Positions 9,766 through 16,780 of a stretch of DNA of 47,164 nucleotides are shown here, one piece after another. Each line of letters starts with the position of its first letter. Within the stretch, counting starts at the first letter, position 1. Position numbers and translations under genes: made by a program. The stretch is taken from assembly GCA_020346185.1 (NCBI GenBank), contig CP070775.1, forward strand, positions 2,817,673 to 2,864,836, given 5' to 3'. Below the pieces are notes generated by a model. The model did not search any database, was not told the DNA's origin, and saw only the letters and a program-made list of their open reading frames with translations. This DNA is from Betaproteobacteria bacterium (GTDB taxonomy: Bacteria > Pseudomonadota > Gammaproteobacteria > Burkholderiales > Eutrophovitaceae).

Positions 9766-11037
9766 TCAGACGAGGCCCTCCAGCGGCTGCACTTCGACGA
9801 TGGCGCCGGCGTCGAGCCGGCCCGTTTCGGTTGGCAATACGATAAAGCAATGAGCTTGGCTCATTGAGGACAGGATGCCGGAGCCCTGATCGCCGGTGGG
9901 TCGGACAGTCCACTCTCCATCGCCCGCGCGCGACAGAATGCCACGCTGAAATTCGGTGCGTCCAGGCGCTTTCTTGATCGGTGCCGTACAGCGTGCTTTC
10001 ATGGTCGGCAATGGTTTGATCGTTTCTTGACCCTGCAGGACGGCCAGCGCATCGCGCACAAATTGGTAGAAGGTCACCATTACTGCTACCGGATTGCCCG
10101 GTAGGCCGAAAAAGTGCGCGCGGCCAATCTTGCCGTATGCCATCGGCCGCCCCGGCTTCATCGCGATCTTCCAGAACAGGACATCGCCCAGACGGGCGAG
10201 AATCTGCTTGACGAAATCTGCTTCACCGACTGAAACACCGCCGCTGGTGATGATGACATCGGCTGCCTCAGAAGCTTCGGCGAACGCCTTTTCAATTGCC
10301 TCGGGCGTGTCGCGGATCACACCCATGTCGAGGACGTCGCACCCGGCACGTGTCAGCATGCCATACAAGGTATAGCGATTGCTGTCGTAAATTTGTCCCG
10401 GCCCAAGCGGCTGGCCAATGTTGACCAGTTCGTCGCCAGTAGAGAAAAAGGCGACACGCAACCTGCGGTAAACGGGTACCTCGCCAATGCCCAAGGATGC
10501 CATGAGGCCGAGCTCGGCGGGTCTGACCAGCTGCCCTTTGTTGAGGGCGGGCTCGCCTTTCCTCAAGTCCTCACCGGCCTTGCGTGTATTTGTTCCCTCT
10601 TGCGGCACTGCCGTCACCGACACGCTGTCACCGGTAGCGCTGGCACGTTCCTGCATGATCACCGTATCGGCACCTTGCGGCAAGACCGCGCCGGTCATGA
10701 TGCGCACGGCTTCGCCTTGACTAACGGGTCCGCCAAATGGTTTGCCGGCGAATGCCGTGCCGATGAGCTTTAGCGTCGTTTCCCGGTCAGACGTGAGATC
10801 GGCAAAACGCACTGCGTATCCATCCATGGCTGAATTGTCGTGCCCGGGCACGTTCACCGGCGAGATGACATCCGACCCGAGGACTCGTCCGAGCGCATCG
10901 CGAATGTGCAGGCGCTCAACGGTGGTGACCGGGTCGAGAACAGCGCGAATGTACTCGCGCGCTTTGGAGACCGGCATTGAGTTCGGATCATAGTCGTCCG
11001 CGCAGGACAAGTCGCTAACAGTTTTGGGAGCAGGCAT
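9766..11037 (-). CDS. moeA: Molybdopterin molybdenumtransferase MoeA
   Basis: A 423-residue enzyme that inserts molybdate (or tungstate) into adenylylated molybdopterin. Recognisable segments in order are GHDNSAMDGYAVRFADL, VRIMTGAVLPQGADTVIMQE, the STGDELV loop, YDSNRYTLYGML, the conserved TSGGVSVGEADFVK, KIAMKPGRPMAYGKI and FFGLPGNPVAVMVTF. Length agrees with the family (about 400-420). It lies 66 bases downstream of moaA on the same strand, so the two may be co-transcribed from the moaA promoter with its ModE-like box. MoeA and the TupA/ModA importers in this window act on the same metal stream. Confidence 0.96.
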   Translation of the reverse strand: MPAPKTVSDLSCADDYDPNSMPVSKAREYIRAVLDPVTTVERLHIRDALGRVLGSDVISPVNVPGHDNSAMDGYAVRFADLTSDRETTLKLIGTAFAGKPFGGPVSQGEAVRIMTGAVLPQGADTVIMQERASATGDSVSVTAVPQEGTNTRKAGEDLRKGEPALNKGQLVRPAELGLMASLGIGEVPVYRRLRVAFFSTGDELVNIGQPLGPGQIYDSNRYTLYGMLTRAGCDVLDMGVIRDTPEAIEKAFAEASEAADVIITSGGVSVGEADFVKQILARLGDVLFWKIAMKPGRPMAYGKIGRAHFFGLPGNPVAVMVTFYQFVRDALAVLQGQETIKPLPTMKARCTAPIKKAPGRTEFQRGILSRAGDGEWTVRPTGDQGSGILSSMSQAHCFIVLPTETGRLDAGAIVEVQPLEGLV

Positions 11038-11103
11038 GGACGGTGTTTATTGCAGGATGTCGTGAAGATGGTTGAGTCGAATGCCGAATCTGTCTTCGGC
11101 AGA

Positions 11104-12141
11104 TTAGCCGCCGATGTAAGACATTTCCACTTTTCTCAGTTTGGCAGTTTCGGCCGTTCGCACCTCAGAGTAATTGTCACTTCGCGTGCGCCAGATGTTC
11201 GCAATGACATCCGATATCTGCTCGTCCGAAGCGCCGCTGCGCAGTAATGAACGCAGGTCGGAGCCGCGCGTGGCAAAGAGGCATGTGTAGACCGAACCTT
11301 CGGCGGACAAACGCGTGCGCGTGCAATCGCGGCAGAATGCCTGGGTGACCGACGAAATAAATCCGATCTCGCCCGAGCCATCCTTGTAGCGCCAGCGCTC
11401 GGCCACTTCGCCAATGTAATTGGGTTGTGTCGGTTCAATCGGAAAAACCTTGTCGATTCGCTTGGCGAGTTCTCGCGAGGGAACGACGTGCTCCATTTGC
11501 CAGCCATTGGTATGACCAACATCCATGAATTCGATGAATCTCAGTATGTGGCCGCTACCCTTGAAATGGCGCGCCATGTCCACCGCTGCGCAATCGTTAA
11601 CGCCGCGCTTGACGACCATGTTGATCTTGATCGGATTAAGTCCGACCCGATCGGCTTCTTCGATGCCGGCGAGTACTTTCGCAACTGGGAAATCGACATC
11701 ATTCATGGCTCGGAACATAGCTTCGTCGAGCGAATCAAGACTGACTGTGATTCGATTCAAGCCGGCGTCTTTCAAAAGACGCGCCTTTTGCTTGAGAAGC
11801 GACGCATTGGTTGTCAAAGTCAGGTCGAGTGAGGGGTCTTGCGCAAGCATCTCGATGAGCCGTTCGAGTTGTCGACGCACCAGAGGCTCGCCTCCGGTAA
11901 TTCGAACCTTCTCGACGCCGTGATGCTTGAATATCCCAACCAAACGATTGATTTCATCAAATGAGAGTAGCTGGCTGCGTTCCAGAAACTGAAAATCGCG
12001 GCCATATACTTCTTTTGGCATGCAATAGGTACAACGGAAATTGCAGCGATCGGTCACCGAAATTCGCAGATCGCGCAGGTGACGACCGCGTGTATCCGCG
12101 ACCATGGCGGGTGAAGAAAAATCGCTCGAGAGAATGGCCAT
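11104..12141 (-). CDS. moaA: GTP 3',8-cyclase MoaA (radical SAM)
   Basis: MoaA performs the first step of molybdenum cofactor synthesis, converting GTP to 3',8-cyclo-GTP together with S-adenosylmethionine. Starting at the ATG at 12141, the radical SAM motif is C33, C37, C40 (CNFRCTYC), followed by [11 protein letters not shown]. The C-terminal second cluster is [18 protein letters not shown], and the protein ends in the conserved Gly-Gly. The frame could extend to 12183, but that start would sit two bases from the ModE-like box with no room for a ribosome binding site, so I prefer 12141 (345 residues). moeA follows downstream. moaC and moaB are not in the window. Confidence 0.95.
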   Translation of the reverse strand: MAILSSDFSSPAMVADTRGRHLRDLRISVTDRCNFRCTYCMPKEVYGRDFQFLERSQLLSFDEINRLVGIFKHHGVEKVRITGGEPLVRRQLERLIEMLAQDPSLDLTLTTNASLLKQKARLLKDAGLNRITVSLDSLDEAMFRAMNDVDFPVAKVLAGIEEADRVGLNPIKINMVVKRGVNDCAAVDMARHFKGSGHILRFIEFMDVGHTNGWQMEHVVPSRELAKRIDKVFPIEPTQPNYIGEVAERWRYKDGSGEIGFISSVTQAFCRDCTRTRLSAEGSVYTCLFATRGSDLRSLLRSGASDEQISDVIANIWRTRSDNYSEVRTAETAKLRKVEMSYIGG

Positions 12142-12184
12142 GAACGTAATCAGTCCGGGAAGAAGAATATGGCGGCATTGCAAG

Positions 12185-12208
12185 CATTATATATGATCAA
12201 ACACAACG
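12185..12208. promoter_or_regulatory. ModE-like operator upstream of moaA
   Basis: A 24-bp imperfect dyad, CATTATAT-N8-ACACAACG, lies 43 bases before the moaA ATG. It has the same 8+8+8 layout that I know from the E. coli modA operator (CGTTATAT-N8-ACATAACG). It differs at only four of 24 positions from the box upstream of tupA. On the minus strand it contains TATAAT, so it may overlap the moaA -10 element, which would favour repression if that is the promoter. In E. coli, by contrast, ModE activates moaA. Confidence 0.8.
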
Positions 12209-12414
12209 CTGTTGCCACTGTGTAAGCAGCCTGCTTGCTGCGGCCGACCCCACCCAAATTTTTCGGCTCTGACAATTAGCCCGGGCCGGCCACCATGGTT
12301 AATCCTTCATATCAGCCCTGATAGAGGCGACTGCGGTTGCTAGGCATCTTTGCCGCTAAACTACTTGTCGTGCCGACTCTGGGTTATAGTGCTTCGAGCA
12401 AGCAAAGGAGGGGC

Positions 12415-12894
12415 ATGCAGCAACCCAGGTTGCAATTGGCCGTCGTCATGCAGAAGCTTGTGCTCAGCAATCGATGGCAGTCGGAGATTTGGGCGCCCAT
12501 GGCCGTTGTGCCTGACAATGCGACCAGCGATGCAGTCGAGCAGATCACAGACTCGGATGGCGTGGAGCGGTGGGTGTACCATGGCCTGCATCTGACACTG
12601 CGACGCGAGCAGGCCGAAGGTTACTATCTGAATATATCCACACAAAAACCGAGGGTATTCGTGCTGTGGCAAATCGACGATGACCGTGGCGTGCCGCAAC
12701 AAGTTACTGCCAGTTACAACGATGCTTGCACTTGGATGGATGCCGGCGAGCAGGTCGATTCAGTGGCGATGCCGCCTGACATGTACGATGTCGTAAGCGC
12801 GTTTGCCCGCCAACACTACCGCCCCGAGCCAAAAAAGCGGATTCGGCCCCGCTCGTTCCTGTCAAAGGCGCAGGGTCCGCGCTCGCGTCGTTGA
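12415..12894 (+). CDS. DUF3305 family protein of the formate dehydrogenase locus
   Basis: A 159-residue protein matching what I know as DUF3305, found next to formate dehydrogenase genes in proteobacteria and without an established function. The frame opens at 12337, but the ATG at 12415 (MQQPRLQLAVVMQK) has a near-perfect AAAGGAGG ribosome binding site at 12404-12411. The core includes LSNRWQSEIWAPMAVVPD, a strand-rich middle (HLTLRREQAEGYYLNIST, PRVFVLWQIDD) and VTASYNDACTWMDAGEQVD. The C-terminal 30 residues are proline- and arginine-rich. No membrane segment or signal peptide is seen. DUF3306 follows 36 bases downstream. Confidence 0.85.
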   Translation: MQQPRLQLAVVMQKLVLSNRWQSEIWAPMAVVPDNATSDAVEQITDSDGVERWVYHGLHLTLRREQAEGYYLNISTQKPRVFVLWQIDDDRGVPQQVTASYNDACTWMDAGEQVDSVAMPPDMYDVVSAFARQHYRPEPKKRIRPRSFLSKAQGPRSRR

Positions 12895-12930
12895 TTCGTT
12901 CAGGGGTCTCAAAGCGAACGATGCTCAAAG

Positions 12931-13578
12931 ATGTCCGATAACAGCAAACAAAGCTTTCTCGGCCGCTGGTCGCGTCTCAAGCGCGATGCGAGAGCCAGCG
13001 AGCAAGGTGATGGCCCGCTACCAGCCGATGGCGTAACTGAATTATTGCCGGCTCGTGCTGCTGGTGAAACGGCAGCGGCAGAAGCGACACGGGACACTAG
13101 AGACACCGAATCCACTTTACAACCACCCGAGCTGCCGTCAATCGACTCGCTTGACTCGGACTCGGACTTTGCGGCGTTTATGGACCCGAGAGTCGATGAC
13201 GACGTGCGCCGCGTCGCACTGAAGACTTTGTTTCGCGATCCGGACTTTAATCTCGCTGATGGCCTTGATGTCTACGTCGAGGACTACACTAAGCTGGAAA
13301 AACTGACGCCGGCTATGGTCGCGGCGCTCCGCTACGCGCAACGCACACTCATTGACGAAGATTGTGAACGCGCAGTCGCGGATGGTCATGTCAGCGAGGT
13401 GCACTCGTCCGGTGTTGACGGAGCGATCCGGGCTGAACCTCACTGCGAGAGCCAGGGCATTGAGGCTGCCAACGAGGCAGAATCGAATGACTTGGGCGAC
13501 GAGCAGGTGAAGTTCAATGAGGCGGAAGCAGGGCCCCGGCTATCCGAGCCGCTTCAGATACAGGACGACGGGGATTGA
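12931..13578 (+). CDS. DUF3306 family protein of the formate dehydrogenase locus
   Basis: A 215-residue protein resembling DUF3306, the usual partner of DUF3305 in formate dehydrogenase clusters; its function is unknown. It starts SFLGRWSRLKRDARA, the characteristic N-terminal pattern, followed by an acidic linker. The conserved central segment runs LDSDSDFAAFMDPRVDDDVR to TLFRDPDFNLADGLDVYVED. The remainder (about 140-215) is acidic and probably disordered. No cysteine pairs, signal or membrane helix are present. Its end is 58 bases before the chosen start of the ferredoxin gene. Confidence 0.85.
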   Translation: MSDNSKQSFLGRWSRLKRDARASEQGDGPLPADGVTELLPARAAGETAAAEATRDTRDTESTLQPPELPSIDSLDSDSDFAAFMDPRVDDDVRRVALKTLFRDPDFNLADGLDVYVEDYTKLEKLTPAMVAALRYAQRTLIDEDCERAVADGHVSEVHSSGVDGAIRAEPHCESQGIEAANEAESNDLGDEQVKFNEAEAGPRLSEPLQIQDDGD

Positions 13579-13636
13579 TCCGTGTTTCGGGAGCGGGGCA
13601 GTTCAGGTTCGAAGGTTTTTTGGGATCATTGAGGTG

Positions 13637-15760
13637 ATGCGAGACCAAATCGGTGGCAAGCCGATCAGGCTGTGTAGCTGCAACAAAACGATACCGATCA
13701 ATGCAGCGGCACTGGGAGAGGCATTGGGGGCCGGCGGACCGCTCAAGGTCCACGACGCTCTCTGTCGTCGGCAGGCCGGTGCAATCAGCGACGTACTGGG
13801 CGAGCCGGATGTGGTCGTCGCTTGCACACAGGAAGCGCGATTGTTCTCCGAGATCGCCGGCGAGCAAGACTCGGCTGCGGGCCTGCATTTCGTCAACGTG
13901 CGTGAAGCGGCGGGGTGGTCGGCCGAAAAGGACCGGGTGACACCCAAGATTGCTGCGCTGCTCTGCGCTGCGAGCCTGCCTGATCCCGAGCCGGTCGCAT
14001 CCGTCGATTACGAATCGTCAGGCGAGCTCCTCATTATCGGACCGTCGGCAGTCGCACTCGATTGGGCCAGAAGGCTCTCTGATGGCAGCGTCGCCCAGCT
14101 TGATGTCAGCGTTCTGTTGACGCGTCGCGAAGGCGGCGAGTTGCCGGTCGACCGGAACTTCCCTGTTTGGTCAGGCATACCGGTACGCGTGTCCGGTTTC
14201 CTTGGCGCGTTCGACGTGGAATGGAAACAGGTCAACCCCATCGATCTCGATATTTGCACGCGGTGTAACGCCTGTATCAATCGGTGTCCTGAGAGTGCCA
14301 TCGATTTCCTTTACCAGATTGATACTGACCGTTGTAACGGTCATCGCCAGTGCCTGGATGCGTGCACGCATATTGGTGCAATTGATTTCGACTATGGCGA
14401 GCGCATCAGGCAGGAGCACTTCGATCTCGTCCTTGATCTCTCCGTACAGCCGTTGCTTCAGTTGGCCGATCTTCCGCAAGGATATGCGGCGCCCGGCAAT
14501 GACCCGCTCGAACAGGCATTGGCAGCGGCGCGTTTGTCACAATTGGTTGGCGAGTTCGAAAAGCCGCGTTTTACCGCTTATCGTGAAAAGATCTGTGCAC
14601 ATGGACGCGCGGGACGCAGCGGATGCAATCGGTGCATCGATATTTGCTCCACGGGCGCAATTACCAGCATCAACGAACATGTCAGTGTCAATGCGCATGT
14701 GTGTGCAGGCTGCGGTGGTTGCGCAACGGTTTGTCCTTCCGGCGCGATGCGCTTTGAATACGCCCGCATGCCGGATGTTGGCACCCGTCTGAAGACGATA
14801 CTTTCGACCTACCAGAAGGCCGGTGGCGAGAATGGCTGCTTGCTGTTCCACGATCTCGAAGACGGGGCTGACCTGATCGCCAGCCTCGGGCGCCATGCGG
14901 TGCGCGGCGCCAAGGGCTTGCCGTCGCGGACGATACCCGTTGGGGTCTTCCATGTCGCATCTATTGGCATCGATACGCTGCTCGGTGCGATTGCGTATGG
15001 CGCCAGTCAGGTGCTGGTGTTGTCAGGCCGTTGTCGTTCAGAGGCCTATCAGGATGCAATCGAATCGCAAATGAGAGTAGCGCAGGCCATTTTGAGCGGG
15101 CTCGGATTTGGCGGGGAGCATTTCCGGCTGCTGCGAAGCGACGACGCAGCAAGTCTTGAGCACGCACTTTGGGAAATCGCACCAGCGATGAGCGTTGGCG
15201 AGGCGGCCAGTTTCAATTTTTCTTCCGAGAAGCGCACGACACTGGATTTTGCGATCGATCACCTGGCGCGGCTTGCCCCACACAGCGCGGACGAACTTGC
15301 GCTGCCCGCCGGAGCGCCGTTCGGCGCGGTTTTAGTGGATCGTGACAAGTGCACCATGTGCATGGCCTGCGTCGGATCTTGCCCGGCCGCCGCGCTTCAG
15401 GACTCTCCACAACTGCCACAACTTCGCTTCATTGAGCGTAACTGTATTCAGTGCGGACTGTGTGCCAATACCTGCCCGGAACAGGCGATCAGTCTGCAAC
15501 CGCGATTGCTGTTGACCGCAGAGGCAAAGGCGCCAGCCGTGTTGAACGAAGCCGAACCGTTTGAATGCGTTCGTTGTGGCAACCCGTTCGGTTCGCGCCG
15601 GATGGTGGACAACATGCTTGCCAAGCTCGGGCAACATTCAATGTTCTCGGCAAAAGGCGCCCTCCAGCGTCTGCAAATGTGTGGCGAGTGTCGCGTTGTC
15701 GATATGGTGGAATGCACCGAAGAGCTTTCGATATATGAATATGCCAACAAAAAAGATTGA
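13637..15760 (+). CDS. Multi-cluster 4Fe-4S ferredoxin-like protein of the formate dehydrogenase locus
   Basis: A 707-residue iron-sulfur protein. The start at 13637 (MRDQIGGKPIRLCSCNKT) has GAGGTG just upstream; a longer frame from 13517 would run through DUF3306. Cysteine motifs in order are CTRCNACINRCP, CNGHRQCLDAC, GCNRCIDIC, CAGCGGCATVCP, CTMCMACVGSCP and CIQCGLCANTCP, then CVRCGNPF and CGECR near the end, which allows about six clusters. Between the fourth and fifth motifs is a cluster-free domain (VFHVASIGIDTLLGAIAYGA). Cluster pairs around such a domain recall HdrA/MvhD-type electron-transfer proteins, but this is only a resemblance. It is a common member of betaproteobacterial formate dehydrogenase loci. 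Its electron partner is unknown. Confidence 0.82.
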   Translation: MRDQIGGKPIRLCSCNKTIPINAAALGEALGAGGPLKVHDALCRRQAGAISDVLGEPDVVVACTQEARLFSEIAGEQDSAAGLHFVNVREAAGWSAEKDRVTPKIAALLCAASLPDPEPVASVDYESSGELLIIGPSAVALDWARRLSDGSVAQLDVSVLLTRREGGELPVDRNFPVWSGIPVRVSGFLGAFDVEWKQVNPIDLDICTRCNACINRCPESAIDFLYQIDTDRCNGHRQCLDACTHIGAIDFDYGERIRQEHFDLVLDLSVQPLLQLADLPQGYAAPGNDPLEQALAAARLSQLVGEFEKPRFTAYREKICAHGRAGRSGCNRCIDICSTGAITSINEHVSVNAHVCAGCGGCATVCPSGAMRFEYARMPDVGTRLKTILSTYQKAGGENGCLLFHDLEDGADLIASLGRHAVRGAKGLPSRTIPVGVFHVASIGIDTLLGAIAYGASQVLVLSGRCRSEAYQDAIESQMRVAQAILSGLGFGGEHFRLLRSDDAASLEHALWEIAPAMSVGEAASFNFSSEKRTTLDFAIDHLARLAPHSADELALPAGAPFGAVLVDRDKCTMCMACVGSCPAAALQDSPQLPQLRFIERNCIQCGLCANTCPEQAISLQPRLLLTAEAKAPAVLNEAEPFECVRCGNPFGSRRMVDNMLAKLGQHSMFSAKGALQRLQMCGECRVVDMVECTEELSIYEYANKKD

Positions 15761-15793
15761 GCGAGTGGCCAAAGCGGTCGAACTGGTACGGTC

Positions 15794-16474
15794 ATGAATG
15801 AAGCACAGCGTAACCGATGGGACCGATGCCAAAAGGACCGATTCAAGCAAGTAATGAGCGTTATGACGGACAATTCGGTGCTCGTGCTTGAGCCGGAGGA
15901 GCAGGCGCGTGCCAACGCGTACGCTTTGCTGTCGCATCTGTTCGTGGCGCCTGCTGATGCGGATCTGCTGCGAGGCATCGCGTCGGTTCGTGAATCAGGT
16001 GATGAGACGGGGGGGCATGGTGGCAGCGACTTTTCGTTGGCTTGGCGGGACCTCATGAAGACTGCTGGCGATACGCATCAAGCCGCGGTCGCCGACGAAT
16101 ACCACGATCTTTTTGTCGGTACCGGGCGTTCGGAGGTCTCTTTGTATGTTGGTGCCCATGTCGCCCGCAGTAGCGTGGACACGACGCTGGTGGACCTGCG
16201 CCGCTTTCTTGCATCGCATGACCTGCAGCGTCGTTCCGACGTAAACGAGCCGGAAGATCACATCGCATTGCTGTTTGAAATCATGCGGTTCCTGATTAGT
16301 GAGCAGCGCGCTGTGGTCGCCGAGCAGAGGTGTTTTTTTGATCAGTTCATCTGGTCCGGAAGCGTATCTTTGTGCAACGCAATATCAAAACATCCGCGAG
16401 CACGATTCTTTCGTCCAGTCGCCCGATTCGCCAAGTGTTTTCTGATCGTTGAACATGACGCGTTCAACATGTGA
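15794..16474 (+). CDS. TorD/DmsD-family molybdoenzyme chaperone
   Basis: A protein of up to 226 residues resembling the TorD/NarJ chaperones, which bind Tat signal peptides and apo-molybdoenzymes and hold them until cofactor loading. Family features are ARANAYALLSHLFVAP near the N-terminus, EYHDLFVGTGRSEVSLY in the middle, and the signature-like EPEDHIALLFEIMRFL. The start is uncertain: ATGs at 15794, 15854 and 15863 are possible, none with a good ribosome binding site, and homology would fit 15854 or 15863 best. It lies between the ferredoxin and the Tat-exported FdhA, the likely client. Confidence 0.85.
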   Translation: MNEAQRNRWDRCQKDRFKQVMSVMTDNSVLVLEPEEQARANAYALLSHLFVAPADADLLRGIASVRESGDETGGHGGSDFSLAWRDLMKTAGDTHQAAVADEYHDLFVGTGRSEVSLYVGAHVARSSVDTTLVDLRRFLASHDLQRRSDVNEPEDHIALLFEIMRFLISEQRAVVAEQRCFFDQFIWSGSVSLCNAISKHPRARFFRPVARFAKCFLIVEHDAFNM

Positions 16475-16567
16475 CAATAGCACTCCGCACCGAGCAACGA
16501 GTACAAGAAAAACCCAGTGCACATCATCTCGCGCAGTGTGCGCTGGTCCTCAAGAAAGGGGAGAGAG

Positions 16568-16768
16568 ATGTCCAAAAGTGGTGTTTCGTCTTCACGCCGT
16601 GGCTTCCTGATATCGTTGAGCACAGGTAGTGTTGCCGCCGCCGCCGCGGCGGTCAGTGCCGTCGTGCCCGAAAGCGGCATCAACAGCAACAAGGGCGAGC
16701 AGCACACACCGCACGGCTACCGTGTTTCCGAGCACATCAACAAGTATTACCGCACCGCGCGGGTTTAG
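16568..16768 (+). CDS. Small Tat-signal protein of the formate dehydrogenase region
   Basis: A 66-residue protein with a twin-arginine motif SSRRGFLIS near the N-terminus, then an alanine-rich hydrophobic stretch and a short polar tail ending HGYRVSEHINKYYRTARV. This matches the short family I know as the formate dehydrogenase region Tat target (TIGR02811), found just upstream of fdhA; its role is unknown. The start at 16568 follows a purine-rich GAAAGGGGAGAGAG. An upstream in-frame ATG at 16517 would push the Tat motif too far in. FdhA starts 12 bases downstream. Confidence 0.88.
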   Translation: MSKSGVSSSRRGFLISLSTGSVAAAAAAVSAVVPESGINSNKGEQHTPHGYRVSEHINKYYRTARV

Positions 16769-16780
16769 AAAGGAATAGCC

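Noticed and set aside
13517..13636. Longer N-terminus of the multi-cluster ferredoxin
   Set aside because: It would lie within DUF3306 in another frame and lacks a ribosome binding site; the ATG at 13637 has GAGGTG upstream.
15729..15752. Further ModE-like box (CGATATAT-N8-CAACAAAA)
   Set aside because: Only the left arm matches; the right arm fits at about four of eight positions, and the sequence lies inside the ferredoxin coding region.
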